NCBI GenBank assembly: GCA_964017155.1
Contig: OZ024855.1
Span: 1,902,779 to 1,966,778 of the forward strand
Reading direction: 5' to 3'
Source of the DNA: Oasisia sp. SBJ-2009
Lineage: Eukaryota > Annelida > Polychaeta > Sabellida > Siboglinidae
Length of the DNA: 64,000 nucleotides
The position numbers and the translations under genes are program-made. The notes below the pieces were generated by a model, which searched no databases, was not told where the DNA came from, and was given only the letters and a program-made list of their open reading frames with translations. Shown here piece after piece: positions 1 to 13,628 of this stretch; the stretch's first letter is position 1; each line of letters begins with the position of its first letter.

Positions 1-3000
1 CACTGTGAGTGAACTGAACTGAACCAACACTGTGAGTGAGTGAACTGAACCAACACTGAGAGTGAACTGAACTGAACCAACACTGTGAGTGAGTGACCTG
101 AACCAACACTGTGAGTGAACTGAACTGAACCAACACTGTGAGTGAGTGAACTGAACCAACACTGTGAGTGAGTGAACTGAACCAACACTGTGAGTGAGTG
201 AACTGAACCAACACTGTGAGTGAGTGAACTGAACCAACACTGTGAGTGAGTGAACTGAACCAACACTGTGAGTGAACTGAACTGAACTGAACCAACACTG
301 TGAGTGAGTGAACTGAACCAACACTGTGAGTGAGTGAACTGAACCAACACTGTGAGTGAACTGAACTGAACCAACACTGTGAGTGAGTGAACTGAACCAA
401 CACTGTGAGTGAGTGAACTGAACCAACACTGTGAGTGAGTGAACTGAACCAACACTGCGAGTGAGTGAACTGAACCAAGACTGTGAGTGAACTGAACCAA
501 GACTGTGAGTGAGTGAACTGAACCAAGACTGTGAGTGAACTGAACCAACACTGAGAGTGAGTGAACTGAACCAAGACTGTGAGTGAGTGAACTGAACCAA
601 CATTGAGAGTGAGTGAACTGAACCAAGACTATGAGTGAGTGAACTGAACCAACATTGAGAGTGAGTGAACTGAACCAAGACTGTGAGTGAGTGAACTGAA
701 CCAAGACTGCGAGTGAACTGAACCAACACTGAGAGTGAGTGAACTGATCCAACCCTGTGAGTGAGTGAACTGAACCAAGACTGTGAGTGAGTGAACTGAA
801 CCAAGACTTCGAGTGAACTGAACCAACACTGAGAGTGAGTGAACTGAACCAACCCTGTGAGTGAGTGAACTGAACCAAGACTGTGAGTGAACTGAACCAA
901 CCCTGTGACTGAGTGAACTGAACCAACACTGTGAGTGAACTGAACCAACACTGCGGGTGAGTGAACTGAACCAAGACTGTGAATGAGTGAACTGAAACAA
1001 AACTGTGTGAGTGAATTGAACCAACACTGTGAGTGAGTGAACTGAACCAAGACTGTGAGTGAGTGAACTGAACCAACACTGCGAGTGAGTGAACTGAACC
1101 AAGACTGTGAGTGAGTGAACTGAACCAACACTGTGAGTGAGTGAACTGAACCAACACTGAGAGTGAGTGAACTGAACCAAGACTGTGAGTGAATGAACTG
1201 AACCAACACTGAGAGTGAGTGAATTGAACCAAGACTGCAAGTGAGTGAACCGAACCAACACTATGAGTGAGTGAACTGAACCAAGACTGTGAGTGAACTG
1301 AACCAACACTGAGAGTGAGTGAACTGAACCAAGACTGTGAGTGAGTGAACTGAACCAAGACTGTGAGTGAGTGAACTGAACCAACATTGAGAGTGAGTGA
1401 ACTCAACCAAGACTGTGAGTGAGTGAACTGAATCAACACTGAGAATGAGTTAACTGAACCAAAACTGTGAGTGAGTGAACTGAACCAAGACTGTGAGTGA
1501 GTGAACTGAACCAAGACTGTGAGTGAGTGAACTGAACCAAGACTGCGAGTGAACTGAACCAACACTGAGAGTGAGTGAACTGAACCAACCTTGTGAGTGA
1601 GTGAACTGAACCAAAACTGTGAGTGAGTGAACTGAACCAAGACTGCGGGTGAGTGAACTGAACCAAGACTGTGAGTGAGTGAACTGAACCAAGACTGTGA
1701 GTGAGTGAACTGAACCAAGACTGCGGGTGAGTGAACTGAACCAAGACTGTGAGTGAGTGAACTGAACCAAGACTGTGAGTGAACTGAACCAAGACTGTGA
1801 GTGAACTGAACCAAGACTGTGAGTGAACTGAACCAAGACTGTGAGTGAGTGAACTGAACCAAGACTGCGAGTGAACTGAACCAACACTGAGAGTGAGTGA
1901 ACTGAACCAAGACTGTGAGTGAGTGAACTGAACCAAGACTGTGAGTGAACTGAACCAACACTGAGAGTGAGTGAACTGAACCAACATTGTGAGTGAGTGA
2001 ACTGAACCAAGACTGTGAGTGAACTGAACCAACACTGAGAGTGAGTGAACTGAACCAACATTGTGAGTGAGTGAACTGAACCAAAACTGTGAGTGAGTGA
2101 ACTGAACCAAGACTGCGGGTGAGTGAACTGAACCAAGACTGTGAGTGAGTGAACTGAACCAAGACTGTGAGTGAGTGAACTGAACCAAGACTGCGGGTGA
2201 GTGAACTGAACCAAGACTGTGAGTGAGTGAACTGAACCAAGACTGTGAGTGAACTGAACCAAGACTGTGAGTGAACTGAACCAAGACTGTGAGTGAACTG
2301 AACCAAGACTGTGAGTGAGTGAACTGAACCAACATTGAGAGTGAGTGAACTGAACCAAGACTATGAGTGAGTGAACTGAACCAACATTGAGAGTGAGTGA
2401 ACTGAACCAAGACTGTGAGTGAGTGAACTGAACCAAGACTGCGAGTGAACTGAACCAACACTGAGAGTGAGTGAACTGATCCAACCCTGTGAGTGAGTGA
2501 ACTGAACCAAGACTGTGAGTGAGTGAACTGAACCAAGACTTCGAGTGAACTGAACCAACACTGAGAGTGAGTGAACTGAACCAACCCTGTGAGTGAGTGA
2601 ACTGAACCAAGACTGTGAGTGAACTGAACCAACCCTGTGACTGAGTGAACTGAACCAACACTGTGAGTGAACTGAACCAACACTGCGGGTGAGTGAACTG
2701 AACCAAGACTGTGAATGAGTGAACTGAAACAAAACTGTGTGAGTGAATTGAACCAACACTGTGAGTGAGTGAACTGAACCAAGACTGTGAGTGAGTGAAC
2801 TGAACCAACACTGCGAGTGAGTGAACTGAACCAAGACTGTGAGTGAGTGAACTGAACCAACACTGTGAGTGAGTGAACTGAACCAACACTGAGAGTGAGT
2901 GAACTGAACCAAGACTGTGAGTGAATGAACTGAACCAACACTGAGAGTGAGTGAATTGAACCAAGACTGCAAGTGAGTGAACCGAACCAACACTATGAGT

Positions 3001-4734
3001 GAGTGAACTGAACCAAGACTGTGAGTGAACTGAACCAACACTGAGAGTGAGTGAACTGAACCAAGACTGTGAGTGAGTGAACTGAACCAAGACTGTGAGT
3101 GAGTGAACTGAACCAACATTGAGAGTGAGTGAACTCAACCAAGACTGTGAGTGAGTGAACTGAATCAACACTGAGAATGAGTTAACTGAACCAAAACTGT
3201 GAGTGAGTGAACTGAACCAAGACTGTGAGTGAGTGAACTGAACCAAGACTGTGAGTGAGTGAACTGAACCAAGACTGCGAGTGAACTGAACCAACACTGA
3301 GAGTGAGTGAACTGAACCAACCTTGTGAGTGAGTGAACTGAACCAAAACTGTGAGTGAGTGAACTGAACCAAGACTGCGGGTGAGTGAACTGAACCAAGA
3401 CTGTGAGTGAGTGAACTGAACCAAGACTGTGAGTGAGTGAACTGAACCAAGACTGCGGGTGAGTGAACTGAACCAAGACTGTGAGTGAGTGAACTGAACC
3501 AAGACTGTGAGTGAACTGAACCAAGACTGTGAGTGAACTGAACCAAGACTGTGAGTGAACTGAACCAAGACTGTGAGTGAGTGAACTGAACCAAGACTGC
3601 GAGTGAACTGAACCAACACTGAGAGTGAGTGAACTGAACCAAGACTGTGAGTGAGTGAACTGAACCAAGACTGTGAGTGAACTGAACCAACACTGAGAGT
3701 GAGTGAACTGAACCAACATTGTGAGTGAGTGAACTGAACCAAGACTGTGAGTGAACTGAACCAACACTGAGAGTGAGTGAACTGAACCAACATTGTGAGT
3801 GAGTGAACTGAACCAAAACTGCGGGTGAGTGAACTGAACCAACCCTGTGAGTGAGTGAACTGAACCAAGACTGTGAGTGAACTGAACCAACCCTGTGACT
3901 GAGTGAACTGAACCAACACTGTGAGTGAACTGAACCAACACTGCGGGTGAGTGAACTGAACCAAGACTGTGAATGAGTGAACTGAAACAAAACTGTGTGA
4001 GTGAATTGAACCAACACTGTGAGTGAGTGAACTGAACCAAGACTGTGAGTGAGTGAACTGAACCAACATTGTGAGTGAGTGAACTGAACCAAGACTGCGG
4101 GTGAGTGAACTGAACCAAGACTGTGAGTGAGTGAACTGAACCAAGACTGTGAGTGAGTGAACTGAACCAAGACTGCGGGTGAGTGAACTGAACCAAGACT
4201 GTGAGTGAGTGAACTGAACCAAGACTGTGAGTGAACTGAACCAAGACTGTGAGTGAACTGAACCAAGACTGTGAGTGAACTGAACCAAGACTGTGAGTGA
4301 GTGAACTGAACCAAGACTGCGAGTGAACTGAACCAACACTGAGAGTGAGTGAATTGAACCAACACTGTGAGTGAGTGAACTGAACCAAGACTGTGAGTGA
4401 ACTGAACCAACCCTGTGAGTGAGTGAACTAAACCAACACTGTGAGTGAACTGAACCAACACTGTGAGTGAGTGAACTGAACCAACACTGTGAGTGAGTGA
4501 ACTGAACCAACACTGTGAGTGAGTGAACTGAACCAACACTGTGAGTGAGTGAACTGAACCAACACTGTGAGTGAGTGAACTGAACCAACACTGTGAGTGA
4601 GTGAACTGAACCAACACTGCGAGTGAGTGAACTGAACCAACACTGTGAGTGAGTGAACTGAACCAACACTGTGAGTGAACTGAACCAACACTGTGAGTGA
4701 GTGAACTGAACCAACACTGTGAGTGAGTGAACTT
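1..4734. repeat. 22/26-bp minisatellite with 1732-bp higher-order repeat
   Basis: Units are built on GTGAGTGAGTGAACTGAACC. Long units are about 26 bp, and short ones lack one GAGT (about 22 bp). Variant units such as those with GAATGAG and AAACAAAACTGTGTG recur at about 981, 2713 and 3971. The first two lie 1732 bp apart, and the block 629-1387 is repeated unchanged at 2361-3119. All three minus-strand frames lack stops, so long meaningless ORFs arise. The array begins before the window. Confidence 0.97.
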
Positions 4735-5436
4735 GCTCCAGATTCAGCCTGACAGTACAGGACACAAACCTGGGTCCTCCTGAATGAGGATCCACGACGG
4801 TGTCACTGTGTCACTGTGTCACTGCGTCAGACAGCAAATAATGTTGTCAATAACAACTAATAACCCACCTGTGAAGATGTCAACTCACTGAGCTCTGTGT
4901 GACATGACGGAGTATTCCACTGACTGCTTACTGACACCCGCCAACCAGCCTGGACACAACTAGTCACTGAATGAATGCCTGTTGTGGGCCAATCATAAGC
5001 AACCATATTTAAAAACCCACATAACACGATTACTTCCTTGTTGCCAGTGCATGCTTTTAACTGACGCCTGGCTGTCACTCCGGTATACAGCTGTGTTCAG
5101 TCATGCATGTCGACCGCTTAGTGCATTCAATAGTCACATGTGTCGACCATGCTGTGGGTTCAATGAACCGTGCAAGTCCATACACTACAAAAGAACAAGC
5201 GACATATTTCCAAAAACCCATGAATGGCAAGTCAGCTACCCACAATTCCATCAATAATAAGGGATCATTTAGAAATTATGTGTGTATAAAACCAGCAAAA
5301 AGTTTACCTCTGTCTGTTTATGGAACTGTATTCTGTATTCAAACCACCAGGTCTGACTCATTCCCTCTAAATGTGTCAGGTTCAAACCCCCTCTGTGAAT
5401 GCAGCATCTATAACCCCTCCACGTCTACATAAACTA
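4735..5436. other. Unique DNA between two arrays
   Basis: No recognisable gene. Short ORFs on both strands (for example 4857-5078 minus and 4982-5257 plus) overlap one another and resemble no family I know. A small GTGTCACT triplication lies at about 4800-4825. Confidence 0.6.
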
Positions 5437-6715
5437 TACCCTCCTCCCTTGTATCCATCAGGTATAACCTCTTCCCTTGTATCCATCAGGTATAACCTCT
5501 TCCCTTGTATCCATCAGGTATAACCTCTTCCCTTGTATCCATCAGGTATAACCTCTTCCCTTGTATCCATCAGGTATAACCTCTTCCCCTGTATCCATCA
5601 GGTATAACCTCTTCCCCTGTATCCATCAGGTATAACCTCTTCCCTTGTATCCATCAGGTATAACCTCTTCCGTTGTATCCATCAGGTATAACCTCTTCCC
5701 TTGTATCCATCAGGTATAACCTCTTCCCTTGTATCCATCAGGTATAACCTCTTCCCCTGTATCCATTAGGTATAACCCCTTCCCTTGTATCCATCAGGTA
5801 TAACCTCTTCCCTTGTATCCATCAGATATAACCTCTTCCCTTGTATCCATCAGGTATAACCTCTTCCCCTGTATCCATCAGGTATAACCTCTTCCCCTGT
5901 ATCCATCAGGTATAACCTCTTCCCCTGTATCCATCAGGTATAACCTCTTCCCTTGTATCCATCAGGTATAACCTCTTCCTCTGTATCCATCAGGTATAAC
6001 CTCTTCCCCTGTATCCATCAGATATAACCTCTTCCCTTGTATCCATCAGATATAACCTCTTCCCCTGTATCCATCAGGTATAACCTCTTCCCCTGTATCC
6101 ATCAGGTATAACCTCTTCCCCTGTATCCATCAGGTATAACATCTTCCCCTGTATCCATCAGGTATAACCTCTTCCCCTGTATCCATCAGGTATAACCTCT
6201 TCCCTTGTATCCATCAGGTATAACCTCTTCCCCTGTATTCATCAGGTATAACCTCTTCCCTTGTATCCATCAGGTATAACCTCTTCCCTTGTATCCATCA
6301 GGTATAACCTCTTCCCCTGTATCCATCAGGTATAACCTCTTCCCCTGTATCCATCAGATATAACATCTTCCCCTGTATCCTTCAGGTATAACCTCTTCCC
6401 CTGTATCCATCAGGTATAACCTCTTCCCCTGTATCCATCAGATATAACATCTTCCCCTGTATCCATCAGGTATAACCTCTTCCCCTGTATCCATCAGGTA
6501 TAACCTCTTCCCTTGTATCCATCAGGTATAACCTCTCCCCCTGTATCCATCAGGTATAACCTCTTCCCCTGTATCCATCAGATATAACCTCTTACCTTGT
6601 ATCCATCAGGTATAACCTCTCCCCCTGTATCCATCAGGTATAACCTCTCCCCCTGTATCCATCAGGTATAACCTCTTCCCCTGTATCCATCAGGTATAAC
6701 CTCTTACCTTGTATC
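5437..6715. repeat. 28-bp minisatellite, about 45 units
   Basis: The unit contains CCTCTTCCCCTGTATCCATC followed by AGGTATAA. Variation is mainly C/T at one position and G/A in AGGTATAA. The array is very regular, with no interspersed unique spacers. Confidence 0.97.
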
Positions 6716-7178
6716 CTGTATGCACCAAAGTTGCACAAGGCATACGTATGTTAACAGTTATACAGAAAACAACATTTTGCAGCTATAACTCCATACACCC
6801 CTTGAATCTTGAAAGTCTCAAACTACAAACAGTCGCAGTGGCCTCTGTAGATCACACACAATCTCACTCTGATATGGGTCCAAAAGCACACATACATACA
6901 CCGAACCATTTTTTCTTCTAATATTGGAGACACTAACAACGAACTAATGTAGCCTGTATCCTATTAGTTGGCCGACTTTCAAACATTCCTGCTTTGTGTT
7001 CATCTCACAGAGAAAGTTTAATTCAGCGCCTCGAGCGAACTTGGTATTAGTTAACAACAAAACACTGTTTCACGGGTCATTGGACTGATAAATAGAAAGT
7101 ATTTTCCAACTGAAAAAGTTTGTTGAACAAAACCTGGTACTGTTACACAACCATGTTGTAATATCATACCATCTGCAC

Positions 7179-7209
<31 letters not shown>

Positions 7210-9466
7210 ATTATACATATATAATATATATATACATATAATTTTATATAATATATATATACTGTACATATATATATATATATATATATACATATATATT
7301 ATATATATATACATACACATATATTATGCAGTTGAAATATTATATTATATATACATAATATATATATTATATATATAATATATATACATACAATTATATA
7401 TATATATATTGATATATACATACACACATTATGCAGGTGAAATATTGTATATATATATATATATATATATCACCTCCACAACATCTCGAGGATGAGACGT
7501 TATCTGACAGCAGCAGTGACAGAGTCTTACACTTTGGTCACAAATAGACTCGATGTTGACAAAGCACTGCTCGACAGTCTCTGGAGAAAATATAACGGCT
7601 TCAGAAAGAACAGAACTGGGCAGTGCTTGATCAATGGTGCTATGACATTTAGCCATGTAACATTGCTGCTGATGAAGTTATACCAATAGCATTGCAAGTG
7701 GAGTTCAAGATCCTTCTACTCACATTGAACACTGACTGGCCTTGAACCTGAATACATCAACCAGCCAGTTATACTTATATTCAAGAACGTTTTGTACAAT
7801 GTGGCTGTGAGCAATAAATGTTGAACAATGTCTCGATTATGATTATATGTTATATATATATATATAGCTATATATATATATATATATATATATACATACG
7901 TGTACAGACATATATATATATATATACACAAACACTTGGATCTAGTGTGGAGGTCATATCACAGTATTCATTAAACTGTAATGACATCAATAAAATAACT
8001 GCTGTTTTTCACTAATATAAATCTCTTGCAAACGGTTTGCAGATGTTTCATCATGCCAAAACAATGAAGGTCAAACTATTTTCCAGACCAAGTTGATCTA
8101 CATAATGTGCCATGAGTAATACGAGTGATGCAAAGGGCAGTTTGCTCTTTCAACTGCTCTCGCTGACATCAATATCTTTCAACATCAACCTGCCAAAAGT
8201 TGTTTTTCTCATTTACCACAATAACTAATCTCATGTAAGTTACATTCAAACAGGCATCATACCTCACAGGACGGGAGGGGTTGTACCTTTTCAGGATAAA
8301 ACTAAGTTATGCATTTTGGGAAGATACCTGGTAATGTATTATTTTTTATTGGTCTGACCTTTACAATAACTCTTAATAACTTTATAAATCCTAATATTTT
8401 TTTACAATAAATCTGAATAACTTTATAATAAATCTGAATAACTTTACAATAAATGGTTTATGCCAATATTATATTCTGTTTGATACTGGCTGACACGTAC
8501 GGCCCAATGAAGACTCAATAATATATTCATTTGTCAAAAGTCACAAAGTCTCAATAACTGTGTCCTAGTTATGCATATGAATAACACCCAATAGTATTGT
8601 TGCAATCGTTTCATGTACACCTGAAGACATGTAACATTAGTGAACACTGTTGATAAAATACAGTATTAATACAAATTTATTGTTATTCTGAATAATATAT
8701 TTTCACAGCATGCGTATTAATATCACATATATTTTCCAAACATAAACAATCTGATCAATTAAAGTGTCATTCTAAAACTTCTGCTGCAATTTGTATATGT
8801 GCAGTATATTGCTATATCCAGTGGCGGATTGTGACATCCACTTGTCATTTTGTGGGACCTTCCACCGTTTCACAGATCATGACATCATTTGTCATTCATG
8901 ATATGTATACTTATATATACCTGACTATGTATCCACCTGTTCATTGTGTACATGACCATACACAAGTATTCAACATTTCTTTTAGACATATAGGGTGGCT
9001 CCTGTGCTTCCCGACTTTGACTTGTATGTCAAATAGGTTTGTTTAAACTGTTTCTGAATTCTGACACCAGATGGAGCTGTGAACACTTTATACAGGTATA
9101 ATAGTTACACACAAACGTAGCCATAATAGCAACATTTAGGCGGATCCAGATTTGACAAAAGTGCTAAATCATGTCTTGCTAGCTGGATTGTTTGAAAAAA
9201 TAGGATTAAGTCCTTTTGTGGGTTCCTGGCGTGTGTCTGTAGACCGACTGGTTGATCTGCTGCTGGTCACATCACCGGAATGTTACTAAATCAATCAACC
9301 GTGTCATAAGATATTCCTAAATCACCTGACTGACATACAATACAATTCAGCAACAGCGCCTTCGAACAAGGTCAGTTGGATTTATGGCGCTACATAAATG
9401 CTTTTATTATTATTCATCCAAGGTACACTTACTGCTGTTTCTTACCATTAAGTTGTACACTAATAA
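6716..9466. other. AT-rich unique DNA with TA microsatellites
   Basis: TA/ATATAC runs occupy about 7180-7470 and 7848-7926. A threefold repeat containing AATCTGAATAACTTTA lies at about 8400-8450. The ORF 7492-7689 plus and its minus-strand counterpart 7429-7656 have no recognised relatives. No gene is supported. Confidence 0.6.
9340..9412 (+). repeat. Possible SINE/LINE 3' tail
   Basis: The sequence TGGCGCTACATAAATGC followed by TTTTATTATTATT resembles the 3' tails of retroposons common in marine invertebrates. The rest of the element is not identifiable. A similar end (CAATAAAGCTTTATTATTA) occurs near 30152-30172. Confidence 0.35.
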
Positions 9467-9532
9467 CAGACAGCAGCTGTGACACATCATGACAGCAGCT
9501 GTGACACATCATGACAGCAGCTGTGACACATG
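9467..9532. repeat. 22-bp repeat, three units
   Basis: Three near-identical copies of GACAGCAGCTGTGACACATC plus AT. Each contains the palindrome CAGCTG within a larger partial dyad. Confidence 0.85.
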
Positions 9533-9593
9533 GTGTAGAAGTACATAACCACACTCCCTAAGCAACACACATCTCACTGTGAACACCTCCTGC

Positions 9594-10915
9594 TGGACTC
9601 GTGGAGACTGGAAGACTTTGGAAGACTTATATGGAGCAGTGGCGAAGGAGTGACTGGAAGACTTACATGGAGCAGTTGTGAAGGATTGACTGGAAGACTT
9701 ATACGGAGCAGTAGTGAAGGAGTGACTGGAAGACTTATATGGAGCAGGAGTGAAGGAGTGACTGGAAGACTTATATGGAGCAGGAGTGAAGGAGTGACTG
9801 GAAGACTTATATGGAGCAGTAGTGAAGGAGTGACTGGAAGACGTATATGGAGCAGTAGTGAAGGAGTGACTGGAAGACTTATACGGAGCAGGAGTGAAGG
9901 AGTGACTGGAAGACTTATATGGAGCAGTAGTGAAGGAGTGACTGGAAGACTTATATGGAGCAGGAGTGAAGGAGTGACTGGAAGACTTATATGGAGCAGT
10001 AGTGAAGGAGTGACTGGAAGACTTATATGGAGCAGTAGTGAAGGAGTGACTGGAAGACTTATATGGAGCAGGAGTGAAGGAGTGACTGGAAGACTTATAT
10101 GGAGCAGTAGTGAAGGAGTGACTGGAAGACTTATATGGAGCAGGAGTGAAGGAGTGACTGGAAGACTTATATGGAGCAGTAGTGAAGGAGTGACTGGAAG
10201 ACTTATACGGAGCAGTAGTGAAGGAGTGAATGAAGACTTACATGGAGCAGTAGTGAAGGAGTGACTGGAAGACTTATATGGAGCAGGAGTGAAGGAGTGA
10301 CTGGAAGACTTATATGGAGCAGGAGTGAAGGAGTGACTGGAAGACTTATATGGAGCAGGAGTGAAGGAGTGACTGGAAGACTTATATGGAGCAGTAGTGA
10401 AGGAGTGACTGGAAGACTTATATGGAGCAGGAGTGAAGGAGTGACTGGAATACTTATATGGAGCAGTAGTGAAGGAGTGACTGGAAGACTTATATGGAGC
10501 AGTAGTGAAGGAGTGACTGAGACTTATACGGAGCAGGAGTGAAGGAATGAATGAAGACTTACATGGAGCAGTAGTGAAGGAGTAACTGGAAGACTTATAT
10601 GGAGCAGGAGTGAAGGAGTGACTGAAAGACTTATATGGAGCAGTAGTGAAGGAGTGACTGGAAGACTTATACGGAGCAGTAGTGAAGGAGTGAATGAAGA
10701 CTTACATGGAGCAGTAGTGAAGGAGTGACTGGAAGACTTATATGGAGCAGGAGTGAAGGAGTGACTGGGAGACTTACATGGAGCAGTAGTGAAGGAGTGA
10801 CTGGAAGACTTATATGGAGCAGTAGTGAAGGAGTGAATGAAGACTTACATGGAGCAGTAGTGAAGGAGTGACTGGAAGACTTATACGGAGCAGTAGTGAA
10901 GGAGTGACTGGAGAA
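9594..10915. repeat. 36-bp minisatellite, about 36 units
   Basis: The unit is GACTGGAAGACTTATATGGA followed by GCAGTAGTGAAGGAGT. Because 36 is divisible by three, a 12-residue repeat ORF (TGRLIWSSSEGV) appears. It is broken by a TGA or a short unit in places, so it is not treated as coding. Confidence 0.96.
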
Positions 10916-10984
10916 CCAGACAAGTCATGAAGCACTGTAACAATTGGGCACTATTTGTAAAGAAATGTGTTAGCATCTGTAAAA

Positions 10985-11505
10985 ACACCACCTTCTATGT
11001 GAGTGTCACGCAGGGTGGGAGAAGGTACACGTGTAGTACAGGTACGTCATTCACCAACCCCAGTCACACAGGGTGGGAGAAGGTACACGTGTAGTACAGG
11101 TACGTCATTCACCAACCCCAGTCACACAGGGTGGGAGAAGGTACACGTGTAGTACAGGTACGTCGTTCACCAACCCCAGTCACACAGGGTGGGGAGAAGG
11201 TACACGTGTAGTACAGGTACGTCATTCACCAACCCCAGTCACACAGGGTGGGGAGAAGGTACACGTGTAGTACAGGTACGTCATTCACCAACCCCAGTCA
11301 CACAGGGTGGGAGAAGGTACACGTGTAGTACAGGTACGTCGTTCACCAACCCCAGTCACAGTGAGGGGAGAAGGTACACATGTAGTATAGGTACGTCATT
11401 CACCAACCCCAGTCACAGTGAGGGGAGAAGGTACACGTGTAGTACAGGTACGTCATTCACCAACCCCAGTCACACAGGGTGGGGAGAAGGTACGTATGAC
11501 AGGTA
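10985..11505. repeat. 58-bp minisatellite, about nine units
   Basis: Each unit carries GGTGGGAGAAGGTACACGTG and CAGGTACGTCATTCACCAAC. Some units have an extra G, and two have GTGAGGGG in place of the ACAGGGTGGG block. Confidence 0.95.
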
Positions 11506-11887
11506 AGACATTCATCAATCCTGTTAGTAGCACTGGTAGGTGAGGTTTACTGTTATAAGCTTGTAATACAATTTTAACATTCAGAATAAATCTACAACCA
11601 ACACTCCACACTTGTCAGATGCCACGTGGTGAGCAGAAGACCATCAACTTAGTTATTATTCCATGGCAAAGACATTCATATTATTAATAAATATGAATAA
11701 AGTAGGCACATGTACCAACATCGTATTATAAGACGCTTAACAACCTTAATTTATCTCAAATACATCAGTAAATTAGCTTCCTGGTGTGCATCAGTAAACA
11801 GTATATTACACCTGTAGTACAGCCAATAAACACTTCTGTTGTGCTGTCTTTGACATTTTAAATTATTCAGCTTGTGCCTTGAGTTTT
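11506..11887. other. Unique AT-rich DNA, downstream of the ACOX1-like gene
   Basis: No gene seen. On the minus strand this could hold the end of the ACOX1-like 3' UTR if the transcript passes the 17-bp array. No clear minus-strand AATAAA was found here. Confidence 0.5.
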
Positions 11888-13562
11888 CTGTAGTGTCCCA
11901 GTCTCTGTAGTCTCTCAGTCTCTGTAGTCTCTCAGTCTCTGTAGTCTCCCAGTCTCTGTAGTCTCTCAGTCTCTGTAGTCTCTCAGTCTCTGTAGTCTCT
12001 CAGTCTCTGTAGTCTCTCAGTCTCTGTAGTCTCCCAGTCTCTGTAGTCTCTCAGTCTCTGTAGTCTCTCAGTCTCTGTAGTCTCTCAGTCTCTGTAGTCT
12101 CTCAGTCTCTGTAGTCTCTCAGTCTCTGTAGTCTCTCAGTCTCTGTAGTCTCTCAGTCTCTGTAGTCTCCCAGTCTCTGTAGTCTCTCAGTCTCTGTAGT
12201 CTCTCAGTCTCTGTAGTCTCTCAGTCTCTGTAGTCTCTCAGTCTCTGTAGTCTCTCAGTCTCTGTAGTCTCCCAGTCTCTGCAGTCTCCCAGTCTCTGTA
12301 GTCTCCCAGTCTCTGTAGTCTCCCAGTCTCTGTAGTCTCCCAGTCTCTGTAGTCTCTCAGTCTGTGTAGTCTCTCAGTCTGTGTAGTCTCTCAGTCTCTG
12401 TAGTCTCTCAGTCTCTGTAGTCTCCCAGTCTCTGTAGTCTCCCAGTCTCTGTAGTCTCCCAGTCTCTGTAGTCTCCCAGTCTCTGTAGTCTCTCAGTCTC
12501 TGTAGTCTCCCAGTCTCTGTAGTCTCCCAGTCTCTGTAGTCTCCCAGTCTCTGTAGTCTCCCAGTCTCTGTAGTCTCTGTAGTCTCTGTAGTCTATGTAG
12601 TCTATGTAGTCTCCCAGTCTCTGTAGTCTCTCAGTCTCTGTAGTCTCTCAGTCTCTGTAGTCTCCCAGTCTCTGTAGTCTCTCAGTCTCTGTAGTCTCCC
12701 AGTCTCCCAGTCTCTGTAGTCTCTGTAGTCTCTGTAGTCTCCCAGTCTCTGTAGTCTCCCAGTCTCTCAGTCTCTGTAGTCTCTCAGTCTCTGTAGTCTC
12801 TGTAGTCTCTGTAGTCTCTGTAGTCTCCCAGTCTCTGTAGTCTCCCAGTCTCTGTAGTCTCTCAGTCTCTGTAGTCTCCCAGTCTCTGTAGTCTCTCAGT
12901 CTCTGTAGTCTCCCAGTCTCTGTAGTCTCCCAGTCTCTGTAGTCTCCCAGTCTCTGTAGTCTCCCAGTCTTTGTAGTCTCTCAGTCTCTGTAGTCTCCCA
13001 GTCTCTGTAGTCTCTCAGTCTCTGTAGTCTCTGTAGTCTCTCAGTCTCTGTAGTCTCCCAGTCTCTGTAGTCTCCGTAGTCTCCGTAGTCTCCGTAGTCT
13101 CCCAGTCTCTGTAGTCTTCGTAGTCTCCGTAGTCTCTGTAGTCTCTGTAGTTTCTGTAGTCTCCATAGTCTCTGTAGTCTCCGTAGTCTCCCAGTCTCTG
13201 TAGTCTCTGCAGTCTCCATAGTCTCTGTAGTCTCTGTAGTCTCTCAGTCTCTGTAGTCTTTGTAGTCTCCATAGTCTCCCAGTCTATGTAGTCTCCCAGT
13301 CTCTGTAGTCTCTGTAGTCTCCGTAGTCTCCCTGTCTCTGTAGTCTCTCAGTCTCTGTAGTCTTTGTAGTCTCCATAGTCTCCCAGTCTATGTAGTCTCC
13401 CAGTCTCTGTAGTCTCTGTAGTCTCCGTAGTCTCCCTGTCTCTGTAGTCTCCCAGTCTCTGTAGTCTCTGTAGTCTCCATAGTCTCCCAGTCTCTGTAGT
13501 CTCCCAGTCTCTGTAGTCTCTGTAGTCTCCGTAGTCTCCCTGTCTCTGTAGTCTCCAAGTCT
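11888..13562. repeat. 17-bp minisatellite abutting the ACOX stop codon
   Basis: The basic unit is GTCTCTGTAGTCTCCCA, with CTCA/CCCA alternation and shorter 9-bp (TCTGTAGTC) and CCGTAG variants towards the gene. On the minus strand the first degenerate unit begins right after the stop codon, and the stop context CTGTAGAGACT itself resembles the unit. The 3' UTR is likely to run into it. Confidence 0.95.
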
Positions 13563-13628
13563 CTACAGTTTGGACTTCTTGGCAGCCTGCATCATCGGGT
13601 AGAGATGCTCATGGAATGACGGATGCAC
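13563..13628 (-). CDS. ACOX1-like: ACOX1-like exon 14 (stop codon, SKL)
   Basis: It encodes residues 658-678: [20 protein letters not shown] followed by L and TAG at 13565-13563. The terminal SKL is the peroxisomal type 1 targeting signal. The acceptor is GTTTTCAG|. A 17-bp array begins within about ten bases of the stop, so the 3' UTR must start in repeat. Confidence 0.95.
   Translation of the reverse strand: MHPSFHEHLYPMMQAAKKSKL

Noticed and set aside
629..4795. Minus-strand ORFs of 250-1055 codons in the first array
   Set aside because: All three minus frames are open because the unit lacks stops. Identity between ORFs reflects the higher-order repeat.
5437..6715. CRISPR-like regular array
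   Set aside because: Units are contiguous with no unique spacers, and the sequence is eukaryotic. This is a minisatellite.
9650..10542. Repeat ORFs TGRLIWSSSEGV
   Set aside because: A product of the 36-bp unit. Interrupted by TGA and short units.
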